Notes: a model not told the origin generated them from the letters alone. Numbered from the stretch's first letter, positions 1 to 12,012 are shown. The stretch: 64,000 bases of DNA from Tyto alba (GCF_018691265.1 NW_024881272.1:27641323-27705322); one strand, 5' to 3'. Numbers and translations: made by a program.

Positions 1-638
1 TATTTGAAATAATTTAAAAGAAATTACTTCTGATCAGTACATGACAGTGACAGTTATTTTATCCCTAGAAACCTCTTCCTGGATAGACGATATTGATCAG
101 GGAAGACTTCATGCAGAATACGGTTGTCCTAAAATTGGAATGGGAGAATGTCTAGATTTTTTCTCTATTAATATGTTATTCTTTAACTTCTAGCAAAGCT
201 TAAGGTTTTTTCTTTCTTGCAATAAGGGGAATGGAAAGGAGAGAGGAAGAAGAGGAAGCGACCACATGAGGTTATATAAGGTATTATAGGTTTTTTTAAT
301 TTTAGCACCAAGATACAATAAAATTGGCTTGCCAATTTTCAGTTTTATGTCTCTCAGTGCTGTTTTAAGGGTGCAGTGGATGCCATAAAATACTAGATCT
401 ATGTTTCAGCCTACTAGGCATCATGCATAACTTTTTTTAAGCAAACTGGAAACAGATAAAATATTGTAGACTACTAGGCTTGGTACTGTTACCTTTTTAT
501 ACTGGCTATAATGGTATTAACATAAAGATAGTTGCTATAACATCATCACTGGGAATCATGGCACTTCAAAAATATTCCTTATGCCAATGTATAGTGGAGT
601 TAAATTAGCAATGAAGCATTATACTAGTAATACATCCA

Positions 639-657
639 TTTTTTTTTTTTTTTTTTT
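639..657. repeat. Poly-T run (T19)
   Basis: Uninterrupted thymine run. It could be the poly-A tail of a minus-strand retroposed sequence, but no polyadenylation hexamer or target-site duplication was recognised beside it. Confidence 0.9.
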
Positions 658-1254
658 AATGAAAGAAAAAGCACAGCAGAAATGTGAGAATACATTGGAA
701 ACAATTCAAAGAGATTGGGGAAAGACAGCAGAGGATTTGTCAGACTAAGGAAATTCCTTGTTCCTAACCTTTAAATACCTGCATGTACAGTACAAGGCCC
801 CGTTCTGACTAAATCTGTGCTGTTAGGTTTACAAATAAACCTGCTAAACCTTTTGCATTATTGATCAGTGATGGCATGCTTAGCCTACACGTCCTATTTA
901 CATTCCATTTCTTTTACACTTCTCAGATATAACATCTTTTACAAAACAAGAGCTCATTCAATTTAAACCCCACAGTTTGTGTTCTTCATGCATTTTAATG
1001 GTTGTGAGCAATTTAGAAGGTTACTCTTTGAACAGTAGATAAAACTGGCAATATTTATTGGTAAATAAATGCCTAATTATCATAATTTAGGAACATTTCC
1101 AATATCATGTTTTTTCTAAATAAGTAGCTAGAAAATTATCTTATTTGTATGTCAATGCTACTTAAATAAAAACTATGTAACAACTCATTCTACTGTTATA
1201 ATAAAGAGATTTTGCACCTATTCTAAACACAGTGCAAGAACGTTTGAATTTTAG

Positions 1255-1272
1255 AAAAAAAGGGGGGGGGGG
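1255..1272. repeat. A7-G11 homopolymer junction
   Basis: Seven adenines run directly into eleven guanines, giving an all-purine homopolymer switch. Such a G run is rare in AT-rich DNA and is prone to slippage and sequencing-length error. Confidence 0.9.
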
Positions 1273-2852
1273 ATTCAAAGATATTCAGCTTATTCCCATA
1301 TTCTGCACAGAGACAGTTTGTCAAGTAACAAACCAATTCCACCTTTCCAATGATAGTAAAAGTGTAGTTAGTACAACAACAAAGACAAATTGAGATGACG
1401 TGAACCAGGTCTTGAAAAATTTCTTGTTTCCAGACACATTAGGAATAATTCTGATTCCTTATGCTTGCTTCTGACTGTCTGGAGCAAGAGGATGCAAAGA
1501 TCAAATCCTCTTTAATATTAGGTGTAATTCAAGCCCACACAATTCCTGACCAGAATCATATTAACTTACAAATCCTTAAAAAGATCTAGAAAGTAAGTTT
1601 CAAAACAGTCTCCCACTTTCCAAATCTACTCAGAGCATTCATACCATGAGGCGGTTTAAACATCAGTGTTTCTGAAATCAGAAAAAGAAAATCATCAGCC
1701 ACTTCAAGTAGGTCCTCCTTTGACATCAGAAAGTCAATTCACTCAGCTTAGCAGCATTCAATTCTCAACAACATTTTGTTCTGGGTCTCTGTCAAGTTAT
1801 TCTAGGCTGTGAAATTGTCAGGAATGATGGATGACTATCAGCCTTCTGCTATCTTCTTTCCTTCTCCTTAGAGATTTGCGGCTGCTGACTGCAAAGCAAA
1901 TTCCTCTTTTCTTCTTTTTGCACAACATACCAAATGAACAACAGTAATTATGAGAAAGCCTACACTACAATTATTTTAGCACTTAACTTTGTATTGACAT
2001 CTGTAAGAGACAGAGCTCTCTAGATTGATTAGCAATGATATAGCTTCCTGCCTTTCACTAATATTGCTGCAGTCATCCTTTACATGCAATTCGCTCAAAA
2101 AACCCCCACTGATTTTCTATCTTAATATTTTAAATTACAAATTGAACTAATTACAGAAAATTTCTAATACTTTATGAATATAGCATATTATTATTGTACC
2201 AATGTTTCAAACTGTATAGTACTTGTAACATAATTAAAACTGACATAAGTGAATAATTTAAAGATATAAAATGGGATTTTGTTGGGGAAGATGTTAAAGC
2301 TGCATTGTAGTTCCAGGCTGAAATCCTTACTTGAACAAATCCTGTTTGTCCAGCCAGTTGTAGCCCTGGTATATATAGGGGAAAATTTTACTAAAAGCAG
2401 CATCAAACATATTTACACATTGTCAGAGTTTGATGTCAAGTATTTAAACCATTTACTAAAACAAAGTACAGGAAGAAACATCTGGTCTTGAAAAAAAAAA
2501 ACAATTTAGGGAGGAAAAATGTAGTAGTGAAAGAAAATAAACTGGGACATCATTCAACCCCATGCCAAATATAATCTAGACTCTCATATTCCTGTTGTAT
2601 TAAAAATAACTGCAAAATTTATCACAAACAGTTCACAAGCAATAAGACTACATAAATTAATCTCCATTACTCTCTGCCATGTAGCTGTTCTTTTCAATTA
2701 GACATCATACCTGCTCAACTCAGTACACAGGGCTACATATACACAGTTAAATACAAGTCTATTCCATCTTAGACAGTATGGTCAGTCCTGAAAAATATAG
2801 ATTCAGTACCCCTGAGGAAATCATTATCAGATATCACCATCATTGCCATTAA

Positions 2853-3119
2853 CATTAAATTCAAACAAAATCAAAACAACTTCACTTTCCAAAAATCTTA
2901 AATAGGGCATAAATATTTTTCCTCTAACCCTTTCGAATACCTCAGCCAGACAAAAGGCTTACACTTACCAGGAGTTTTTCTTGATCATGTTAGTTACATG
3001 TGAGGTAGGAATAAATATTTCTTCCTCACAAGTTCCTATTATGAAGCAGTAAACATCTGCAACTTATTGTGATTTAGAATTTACAAAAGATTAAAGTGGA
3101 TGCATTTAAATGAGGTCAT
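2853..3119 (+). repeat. Diverged direct repeat, copy 1
   Basis: This segment aligns colinearly with 5069-5346. Shared exact words in the same order include cctctaaccc (2921), cagacaaaag (2947), tttttcttgat (2975), cttcctcacaagttcc (3021) and ggtcat (3114). The offset to the partner words stays between 2213 and 2229 bases, so the match is an alignment with small indels, not chance words. By eye roughly 70% of positions agree. It is either an old local duplication or two copies of an interspersed repeat that I do not recognise. No coding potential is evident. Confidence 0.75.
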
Positions 3120-3307
3120 ATTAACATAGAGATTTCCTCCTTGACCTTTTTTCCTTTGAATGCACTTCTTATGTCAAGTAGTTATGTTCTGTTTCTTTTA
3201 AATAGAAAGTGTTTAACTCACTAGACATTTAATACAGATTTTGCAGGGGCTATTACCTAATGTGCTATTGTCTCAACATTCTGTTGTTTCCCTCAGCCTT
3301 ACTAATG

Positions 3308-3336
3308 GATAATCATTTTATTATGGAATGATTATC
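3308..3336. repeat. Perfect 10-bp inverted repeat
   Basis: The arm gataatcatt (3308-3317) is the exact reverse complement of aatgattatc (3327-3336), with a nine-base spacer. It could form a small stem-loop. It is AT-rich, so chance is a real explanation in a window this size. Confidence 0.8.
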
Positions 3337-3755
3337 TATGAGTAAATCTAAAGCAAAAGAAAAACCACAGAAATACAGAAACTCCTGTTTTCTAGAAAAA
3401 CAAAATCTGGACTATAATGTCAAAATTCAGCTCAGTGCCTTTGCATGACATATGCCACAACCACTGGATTTGTCAGAATATTTTGAAGATCTTATCATTT
3501 GATATGTATTTTTATTTGTTTGAAAAGTAAGCTGTCCACTGTACTGAAGTGCTCGTCAGGAAACCAGGAATGGTTGCAGCTGCTATAAACATTAATTTAC
3601 TTTCATGCTCCGACCTGTTGTGGCAGAATTCTGTCATATCACTTACAAAGGGATTACTAAGTGTTTAAGCTGCACAGTTCACTCTCACAAAAAATACCAG
3701 AAGGTCAGTTTAATTTTTATGAACTGCAATGTATAAAAGATTACTTCTCTTAGAG

Positions 3756-3757
<2 letters not shown>

Positions 3758-3783
<26 letters not shown>
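3758..3783. repeat. Poly-A run (A26)
   Basis: Uninterrupted adenine run. There is no AATAAA just upstream, so a retroposed poly-A tail is possible but unsupported. Confidence 0.9.
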
Positions 3784-3786
<3 letters not shown>

Positions 3787-5068
3787 GCTTTCATCTGTGA
3801 GCAAAACATGCTCTTCAACACATTTGCATACAGGCATTTGACCACTTTAATGGAGAATAATACTTTCATGCATAAACAGTAATATTCACTTTACAGAAAA
3901 ATTTGACTGAAAAAAATGCAGCTCAGCATGAATTGAGGTTGCAGAATTTGGCCCTAAATAAAATTGCCCACACCTTGGTCAAAAAAAGTACTTTCAAAAC
4001 ATCAGGTCAATAGTAGGTCAAAGACTATCAAGCCATTTAATCTAGAGTTCTGTAATATATGAAGACAAATTTTACATTGAAGGTGGCTAATCATTGGGAC
4101 CATATTATCATAATTAATTCTTAATCAGATAAATTAACTCACTGGTATGTTCAAAAAAAAAAATTCAATCCTTTCCTACAGTAGAAAAATTAATATAACC
4201 TCTCCTAGGAAATGTCCTAAATGTCTCCCTCAAAAAGTCATTAGCTGGAATCTACGGTATATGGTAACTTAATGTCAGAAAAAGAGGTAACAGACATTAA
4301 CAGTCCCATAATGAGACGAAATGCAATTTAAACAGTAATCTCATTACCTAAAAATAAATAAACCTCTTCTGCTTTACCTTTTGGACTTAGCTGAGGCCTA
4401 TTTGTTTTATCTCCATTTAGGTTTCAACTTTAATCATATCTCAGAAGCTTTTACATGGAAGAACTGCAGCAGCAACTGGGTTTGTCTACAATATTTGCCT
4501 GCTTGGAGCTATTTACTTTGAAATTTCTCATTTGCTGCCAATTAGAAGGCAATGTCCAAAGCCATAGAGCAGAGATAAGGGTTTAAATCCCACTATCAAG
4601 AGAATCACTTTCTCAACAGAGAAGTTTGAACCATATTTAATTAAATATTCATTTCCTTCCAATGCATTCATTTGTTTTTCCTTTACGAAGAGTAAGATCC
4701 AAATATGTTTATAAATAAACATTGTATAAAACCTTTGTATCATTATATAACATGATTGTAATACTATTATCTTCCAACTTGTAGGAAAGCATAATTTTTA
4801 TTGGTAACTGTGTTTTCTTAAAAATATACATGTCTGAAAACAGATCTTACATACAGATATCTGCCTATATTATGTTAAAAAATGTGAGGGAAGGAGAGTG
4901 AAAAAGAAAATGCATATTCTCCTTCATGAGGGTAATCAATTAAATACTGATAATTAAAATCTGCAACAGGTCTGAGTTTACAAGGTATTTCCAAAAACAA
5001 AAGCAAAACCCTTACTGCTCCACAAGACACTTATACACAAAACACTGTATAAACAGTCTTTCAGGGAA

Positions 5069-5346
5069 GACATGAAACTCAAGCAAAGCCAAATTAACTC
5101 AAATTTCCCCAAAATCTCACGTACAGCATATTTTCCCTCTAACCCATGAATATGCTCCAGTCAGACAAAAGACACATTTACCAGAAATTTTTCTTGATTA
5201 TATCCTGTGTAAGATGTGTACCCCATATTTTAAGTAGAAATTAATGCTTCTTCCTCACAAGTTCCCTCTATGAAGAAGGAAACATTTGCAACTTACTGTA
5301 GTTTCAAATTTGCAAGATGAGAGTGGGTGCCTTTAGAAAAGGTCAT
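5069..5346 (+). repeat. Diverged direct repeat, copy 2
   Basis: This is the partner of 2853-3119, in the same orientation and about 2.2 kb downstream. Matching anchors are cctctaaccc (5136), cagacaaaag (5162), tttttcttgat (5188), cttcctcacaagttcc (5250) and ggtcat (5341). This copy has a small extra segment between the third and fourth anchors. Similarity fades within tens of bases after ggtcat and before about 5069, so the repeated unit is about 270 bp and not the whole 2.2 kb. Confidence 0.75.
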
Positions 5347-5589
5347 CTTTTCTCTTTCATTCTCTACTTCTCTACAAATTATTTTTAATATCAGAAAGAG
5401 AACATTTTCTATGTTAAATAACTATTAGCACGTCAAAGTTAATTATAACATCTTGGAAGCTGTAGTATTCTACTACACCACTCCACCATGTTTCAGTTAT
5501 TCTTTGGCACCATTTTGCACAAGTACATTGCTTGGGACTTGTTGACTTATGTTCATAAAAACAAATAAGCAGTGTCAACTAAAATAATA

Positions 5590-5748
5590 AGGATAGCTAG
5601 AATATATATACTATTTTATATAAATATATAGCCTATATTATTCTTTATATTTCTATAGTATTATTTTATATAAAAATATAATAATATATAATAGCATATA
5701 ATTATTATATATAAGATATTATATATCCATATATAGACATAAACCTGC
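5590..5748. repeat. AT-rich low-complexity block
   Basis: This is nearly pure A+T, made of many tata/atat words with local self-complementarity. It lies immediately 5' of the CR1 copy at 5749. A block like this is prone to breathing or cruciform formation, and CR1-type endonucleases prefer AT-rich targets. The link to the insertion is inference. Confidence 0.8.
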
Positions 5749-6183
5749 TCTAGCGGGTCCAGAGAAGGACCAGGAAGATGATCAGAGGGCTGGAACACCT
5801 CTCTTATGAGGACAGGCTGAGAGAGTTGGGGTTGTTCAGCCTGAAGAAAATAAGGCTCTGGGGAGACCTTACAGCAGCCTCCCAGTGCTTAAAGGGGCTA
5901 CAGGAAAGGTGGGGAGGGACTCTTTATCAGAGGGTGTAGGGATAGGACAAGGGGTAACAGTTTTAAACTGAAAGAGGAAAAACAAAGAAGAAATTCTTCC
6001 CTGTGCGGGGGGTGAGGCACTGGCCCGAGAAGCTGTGGCTGCCCCCTCCCTGGAAGGGTTCAAGGCCAGGTTGGACGGGGCTGGGAGCACCCTGGGCTGG
6101 GGGAAGGGGGACCTGCCCATGGCAGGGGGGTTGGGACTAGTTGATCTTTAAGGTCCCTTCCAACCCAAACCATTCTATGATTA
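5749..6183 (+). mobile_element. CR1 LINE, 5'-truncated 3' end
   Basis: Chicken-repeat-1 non-LTR retrotransposon, 3'-terminal region only. The series of recognisable blocks is in the correct order: the tctagcgggtccagagaagg-type start, 'cacctctcttatgagga', the 'gttgttcagcctgaaga' segment, the 'aagaaattcttccctgtg' segment, then 'aggccaggttggacggg', 'ttgggactagttgatct', and 'tcccttccaacccaaacc' followed by the terminal 'attctatgatt' octamer tail. The close match to the avian CR1 3' end makes it one of the younger insertions here. CR1 copies are normally 5'-truncated and lack clear target-site duplications, as seen here. No ORF2 sequence remains. A minus-strand 83-codon frame across it is an artefact of the repeat. 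Confidence 0.95.
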
Positions 6184-9062
6184 GTCTGTGAAGAGCAATG
6201 CCACAATAGTGGAAAGGAAGATCACAGTTTTGGGTACATGGAACTTGTGAGGTTTCTACGCATGGTGAGTTAAGAGGCCACCCTGTTGGGTAGCAATTTG
6301 CAGGAGATGCAAGAAAACTTTTTAGCTAATAATTCAGGTAAACAGCATTTTACTTAGCATGTCATGTTTTTCTCCAAGATGTGCATTTCTACTACTAGCA
6401 GGCATTAAATTTAGTTACTATAAGCCTGAATATGTTATTTAAATCAGATTTATGATGATTTTAAAAACTTTCTAATCCATCTTCTCTTTTAATAAATCCA
6501 TAAAGCCCTTTACATGCACTACTGAATGAGCTCTTCTTTCTCTTATATTTGAAGATAAAAACAGATATAAATTCCACAAATTTTAATAAATTGAGAAAAA
6601 AAAGGATTTCAAGGTTGACAATTTCCTAGTTGAAGACTCCATAAGTATGTACGGAAATCTACAGTCCATTGCAATTTCCTTTTCAGAAATAAAAGACTTT
6701 TTACTGCATAAAACACTTTTCATTCCTTCCCATTCTATCAGGATTTGTCTTCAGTAGAGCTTCATTTTTGACAGAAGAACTTGTAAATATGTTGTTGTAA
6801 CCTATCCTTTAATTAAGGCATTACGTTAAAGTTGAGCAATGATCAGATTTTAAACAGCATCAGAAACAGAAGTTTTGAAGCATTGTGACAGAAACCTAAG
6901 TAACATTTAACCAACTCTAAATCATGCCCATCTTCTTTATGCTCAAAAAAAAGAAAATTGCTCAATAAATTGAACAATCTTCACTTGACATACGGAACAG
7001 TTTTCAAGATCCTTTCTGATATGGGATATAAAGATAATTATCCGATGGACATGCCCAATCTTTTCCATATTTTAAAAGCTAACTGACTGAGATATCAGTA
7101 ATATTGCAATAAAAAATTATCAGGACTCCTGTTACATGCCTATAAGTAATGATTATTTTGCTATATTATGCAGAATATTATGAAAAAGGCAATATCTGAA
7201 AGCAAATATTTATTCTTATTTTCTGTTAGTCTGTAGTCAGACTGGTGCCTCTGTAAGTTAATACTAGCATTATCAGCTGCAAATAACATACTCTGAAAGT
7301 TCAAAACATTTGGTCACACTCTACCTCTTACATTACTAGATATTTCTAAGACACTTTCACTTCCTTATTGAAAGTAATCAAATACAAATATAGGGATGAA
7401 AAAGCATTAAAAACATCTGATATTGTTGTTCTGAAATATCAGTAGCCATGTAGAAGAACATACCTTCTCAACCAAGCTTTTAATTATTTTTCCTCAACTG
7501 AAGAAAGGAGCTAGCATATTTTTGGCAATAAATGTTTCCTATCCAGATGTACTATTTTAGCTAGGTTGAATGTTGAAAGACAACACTATTTTCTTTCATA
7601 ATCAAGTGACCTATCTGAATGACTATGCATAACAGACTTTGCTGCAGTTACTTTATCATTTGGCATACTTTCGTATTTCTCAGCAACAAAATAAGCTGAA
7701 AGACTTCTGATTTTGCAAGCCCCACTAGAATTGTATTTATGATCTGCACTGTTTTTGCTTTGGCTTTCATCTCATAGTCCCTGCTTGCCACTATACCATC
7801 GAGGAGCACGACAAGGTCTTAAGCAAGTAGAACAAGATGCCACACTTGCTGGGCCCTCCTGTAAGTGCAAAACATGACACAGACTCACATTGCAGTGTCT
7901 CCATTCCTCCTCCACATTCATTTCACTCCATGACTTTCTGACCGACACAACACAGCTCTCATTTCTGCAATTCTGTGATGCTGTGATACAGCCCACACTA
8001 GAGACTACCCAAGCTTAGGTAATGTCCATACTGTAATCTCTCAGAAGCTGCCCCAGACCCTATTACCCTCTAATTTGTCAGGAAATTGCTACTACCATGA
8101 GAAAGAGCTACAAGTCTGTAGAAAGATAAAATTACAAAGAGACACCAACATGGAAAGGTATAACAAAGTAAAACAAACAAGAAAACACAAGAAAACAGAG
8201 TTTAGTCAGGAGTACTCTGGTCACTTGGGCAAGCTGAGAGCCAAGAGCTGCTCAGTTGTTGGTGTGATGTGCATCTATGCCCATGTTGGGGTAGGTGGAA
8301 TGTGGCAACTCAGCAACACCAAGGAGGAGCTCCAGCAAGCCACAGAGGCTTTTGCTGGCTTTTGCAGAGATTTTGCTGGCCAGCAAAGACCCTTCTAGGT
8401 AGTGAGCATGGTAATACTTAGCCTCGCAGCTCATTAAATCCTAGCTATTTTTTGTGTCTGTTGGACAATAAATAATTACTTTATCCTTTTAGGCTGTGTA
8501 TATGCTTCTCAGAGAGTTGGTTTGTGCAAAGCTAAAAATTCCCAAACAAAAAAGAAAGTAACAATACTACGATGAGATTTAGGTAGGTTTTAAGTGTTTG
8601 TGTACCACCGTGGTATGTGACATATTTCCGTGCCTTGCATGCATTCCTGTGCTTAAAAAGCATTGGTTCTGTGGATCACATCCCACACACGGTGTTTTCA
8701 TCCTAGTCAGACAGCAAAAGGGGCCAACATTCAGCATTCCTGGCTCTGGCCTACCATTGCCTCTGTGAGACAAAGGGCATCAGGTAAGACCCTCGCTGTT
8801 CAGCAGGAGAGGGCAAGCTAAAGGGAGGTGGGAAATTAAGCAGGTGAAACAATCCAGTCTTATTCTGCAGCATCCCCAAACATCTCACAGTAATTTCAAA
8901 CTTATTGACACTCCCAACACTGAAAGCCCACCATGTCCCCTAGACCACATCCCCCTGAAAAACCTTACCGACCCTGTCATCACTCCCAGGGGCAACAAAA
9001 TTCAATTTTGCCTACACTGCTGAGAAGACTTAAGCTGGCTCTGATATGAATAATAAGCAACG
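6184..9062. other. Non-coding stretch
   Basis: No gene was recognised. The part from about 7770 to 9000 is less AT-rich and carries several 60-107-codon open frames on both strands, the longest being 8075-8398 on the plus strand, but none has a recognisable domain. A 16-bp perfect palindrome lies at 8373-8388. No repeat family was identified. Confidence 0.5.
8373..8388. repeat. 16-bp perfect palindrome
   Basis: tttgctggccagcaaa reads the same on both strands. It closes a short array in which the word ttttgctgg or ttttgc recurs three times (8350-8388), so slippage may have helped to make it. Confidence 0.8.
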
Positions 9063-9136
9063 ATCCCATTGGACTAAGCATTGTACAGAGACATAACAAT
9101 GAATTGGTCTCTGCCACAAAAGATTACAAGTTAATT
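9063..9136 (+). repeat. Ancient amniote interspersed repeat, fragment
   Basis: The run cccattggactaagcattg, then a gtacagagacataacaatg segment, 'ggtctctgcc' and 'gattacaag' follows the pattern of an old repeat common in sauropsid genomes: 'cattgtgctaggtgctgtac', then an acagaacaaaa stretch, then a 'ccctgcc...agcttacaatct' stretch. The same pattern recurs in the same orientation at about 62140. I do not assign a family name with confidence. No coding content. Confidence 0.55.
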
Positions 9137-11799
9137 AACGAAAAAATAGGTTTAGTCATATCTGTAAAACAATGTAAAGATGTAAATGGGAGTCCCATGG
9201 TTGGTGATCCAGCATTGTATGAAGTGCTGCAAAACTTTTAGTCCAAAAAGGCAGGACTTGGGCACGTTCCTAAATTACCTTAAAAATATTCTCCAAAAGC
9301 TCTCTAGAAGCAGGGAGAAGGGAAACATGAAAGGGGCATGTTGTAATTACAGATGTCTCTGTGTTACAGTCTGGTTTCCAGTTAACCTAGTCCTAGTCTT
9401 CGTATTTAAGCTCTCCATGGTTCTTCCTCTTTGCTACAAAATCAGCATGATCACAGTGAAGTATTTCTCCTTTATGACTCTTAACAATTTAACAATATGA
9501 AGAGAATATAATCCAATACAGTGTTATATCCTCCCAGGTCTACAAACAGGTAGAGGTGATAACTCTAAACTGTGTGAACTGCATTTTTTATCTCCCTCAT
9601 GTTAGTACTATTAACTGTTTCACTGTGTATAATTTTAGCACAAACACCCAGTAAATTTGTCTTATAGTCAAAAACAACCTTGTATCTTTCAAGCCATGAA
9701 GAATCCAGCTTCCCCAAAACCAGCAACTTTTTTTAATACTTTTTTAATGAACAAATCTGCAATTTGGCAAATCTGCAGCAGCACAAAAACAATCTATTAA
9801 ATTCAATGAAATATAAACAGCTCAAGGTGTTACTAAGAAAAAGGGATGTACAATGACACTTTAAACAGTAGCTTCCAGTCTGGGTGAAAATACCAGTTCC
9901 AGTGTTATTCCCAGTGGTAAGGCATTTTAGATACAGTGGCACAAAGCCTGTAGGATTCATCTGGAGAAGCCTCCACGAGTGTTTTCTGCAGGGTTTACGC
10001 CTATCTGCCTGTACGTTTTACAGTGTGGGAAATTCCCAGGGCCATACCTAGTGTCTCATTCTTGAGGCAGTTTGATTCACATGGTTCTGGGGTCCAAGAG
10101 AAGGAGTGAAACCCAACTGTATATGGAGACATCTGTCTACAGATTTCTGCCTGCACTCAGCAGCAAAAGCAAGCTTTTTGTGCTCTGTCGGGTGATTCTT
10201 TATTAATTCTTTTTAATTTTTAGCCATCCTGTTGCCTCTGGGACAGTCGCTCTTGTTTTCATACAATCTTTAAAATAGCACTAAAATTTCAGAAAAAGCA
10301 AACCGGCTTTCTGGAGAGCACATTAAAAATATCAGCTAATGATAATACATGCAATTGAAATGGGGTTATAAAAGATCAGCTTTAAACTTTAGTCTTCACA
10401 ATGCAAACTGTATGGAGTGACCACAACACTACTCACAGAGAAGACTGTATGAGCAGAATGTATCTAAATGCAGAAAATTAAATGTACCAGTCTATTTTTT
10501 CTATCCATATGGGAAATGCTGTTTTAAATTTTTTTATCTACATTGATTAGAAAGACAAATGTTAAAAAAAATAAATAACCTCATTAAGAGGATGCTACTA
10601 GGAAGAAAAAAAAAAAAAAAGTCATTATTCATGAACTAGTCAGTAAACTAGTATGTTCTTCGCACACTGCCCGGTCTTATCTTTTTTTTTTTTTCCTAAA
10701 AGCTTCACAAATCAAAACTGAAAAAAAAAAAAAAAAAAAGCAGATACGAGTAATTTTAAATAATGTGGGGTTTTCTAACTGTAACAAAATTACAGAAAAA
10801 TATGCACTGAATGACTTTGCAGATGCAAGGAGAAATGAGAAAATTCACAGTGTTCAACATACCTCAAAACTCTTCATTACTTATTTGCTGTAGTTGGCCT
10901 AGCACAGTACCAGGCAACATAACATTTCTAAGTGTTTCAGAAATAAGTTAGAATGGATCTTTGAATTTAGCGTTTATTTCACAGACATATGCCTTAAAAA
11001 TTGAAAGCACTATACCCTGACTTCTATTTCTGAAATTTCTATTTACCCTCTAACAGCATATTTTTAGGTTATTGGGAAACTCACAGATGATATTATTCTT
11101 ATTTAACTCTTCCTCTTGTCCTATATATAAGTCGAGCTAAATTTCAATAATATACGTAATTTACTATGAATTTATCTAGAAACATATTCAGAAATCCTTT
11201 TAAATCTGTGGAAATTCCTGGTGCTTCTTTATGTCTGGAGTCTTCTGAATTTGCTTTCTGTTCTCAGAATAATTTTGATTACCAGGACTGAATTTTTTAA
11301 AATTACTGTTGTGGTAGAGAACAGTTTTTGTGTTTCCAAATACTTTTATTTCATGTCTGTTTTCCAAAACTTTCAGGTTCTGTTCTATTAATTTTTTCCC
11401 TGCCTGGATGCACAGTTAACTGCAACATAAATCATCTAAAGACATGGATTTATCACATCTGGAAGATTCTCTTCAGTAATATCTACAAGGTAAAACCTTT
11501 ACTTTTTCATCCACCTGTATTTCACATTTCCCCATTTTATTTGGCACATTTAAACTAGATGCAAAATATACTTTCTACTTAGTCATGAAATAACCGCGAC
11601 AGGATATGACAGCTGTGCAAAATGGAGATGAAGACCTTTAAAAGGTTCACAAAACAGGATACTGGGACTCTGAGACTCTGCTACCACATGTACTGCCAAG
11701 CAAGAGTCGATTAATCAAGATACTATGGCAGGAAAAATGTTTTCTCAAATTTGTGACACAGAACTGAGGCTGGTTTGTCACTGGGAACTATTAAAGGAG
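9137..11799. other. Non-coding stretch with poly-A/T runs
   Basis: No gene was recognised. Simple repeats are A15 (10606-10620), T13 (10682-10694) and A19 (10721-10739). The last two form an inverted T/A pair about 26 bases apart. A 104-codon plus-strand frame at 9186-9500 and a 75-codon minus-strand frame at 9733-9960 have no recognisable domain and lie in ordinary AT-rich sequence. Confidence 0.5.
10682..10739. repeat. T13 ... A19 inverted homopolymers
   Basis: A thymine run (10682-10694) and an adenine run (10721-10739) flank 26 bases and could pair as a 13-bp stem. Homopolymer origin is likely. Confidence 0.85.
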
Positions 11800-12012
11800 C
11801 AGTGTTCAATCCCATCTTTCAGCCCTGGTTCTGACACTGAAGCATTTTGTAACCTTGTGGCAAATCATACAGCCTCTGTGAACCCCACTTTTCATCTGCA
11901 AAACAAAAATAGGAGCACTAACCTGTCTTCCCAGGTTGCTATTATTAGTCTTAACTAATTAATATCTATAAAATGCTGGGATCATCACATGAAACATTAT
12001 TTATAAATGCAA
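11800..12012 (+). mobile_element. MIR-type SINE (amniote MIR)
   Basis: Recognised by blocks in the order expected of a MIR-family element: a degraded 'gccctggttctgacactga' core start, 'gtaaccttgtggcaaatca', then 'gcctctgtga', 'ttttcatctgcaaaac', a 'taggagcactaacctgtctt' segment, 'caggttgctattatt', 'taattaatatctataaaatg', and an end resembling 'ggatcat..acatgaaaca' with 'tataaatgc'. Known MIR elements carry 'gtgaccttgggcaagtcac', 'cctctgtgcctcagttt' and 'catctgtaaaatgg' at these places. The element is tRNA-derived, non-autonomous and long dead. It is the best-preserved MIR-type copy in the window. A 77-codon frame over its first half is not a gene. Confidence 0.75.

Larger units (their letters stand above)
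1..2852. other. AT-rich non-coding stretch
   Basis: I see no gene here. The sequence is AT-rich and dense in stops on both strands. The two longest open frames, about 70 codons each, overlap on opposite strands near 2191-2491 and show no domain or coding bias. Simple-sequence landmarks are a T19 run at 639-657 and an A7-G11 run at 1255-1272. No repeat family was recognised in the rest. Confidence 0.6.
3120..5068. other. Non-coding spacer between the direct repeats
   Basis: No gene was recognised. It holds a perfect inverted repeat (3308-3336) and an A26 run (3758-3783). The word gcagaatttggccct near 3945 recalls the end of an old amniote repeat but is too short to call. One 71-codon minus-strand frame (4528-4743) has no recognisable features. 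Confidence 0.55.

Noticed and set aside
3940..3960. 'gcagaatttggccct' as the end of a hairpin-type repeat
   Set aside because: A single short word with no matching hairpin beside it.
5869..6120. 83-codon minus-strand frame
   Set aside because: It is antisense to the CR1 3' end; its Pro/Ser-rich product reflects the CR1 sequence.
11725..11958. 77-codon plus-strand frame as a gene
   Set aside because: It covers the MIR-type SINE core and has no coding features of its own.
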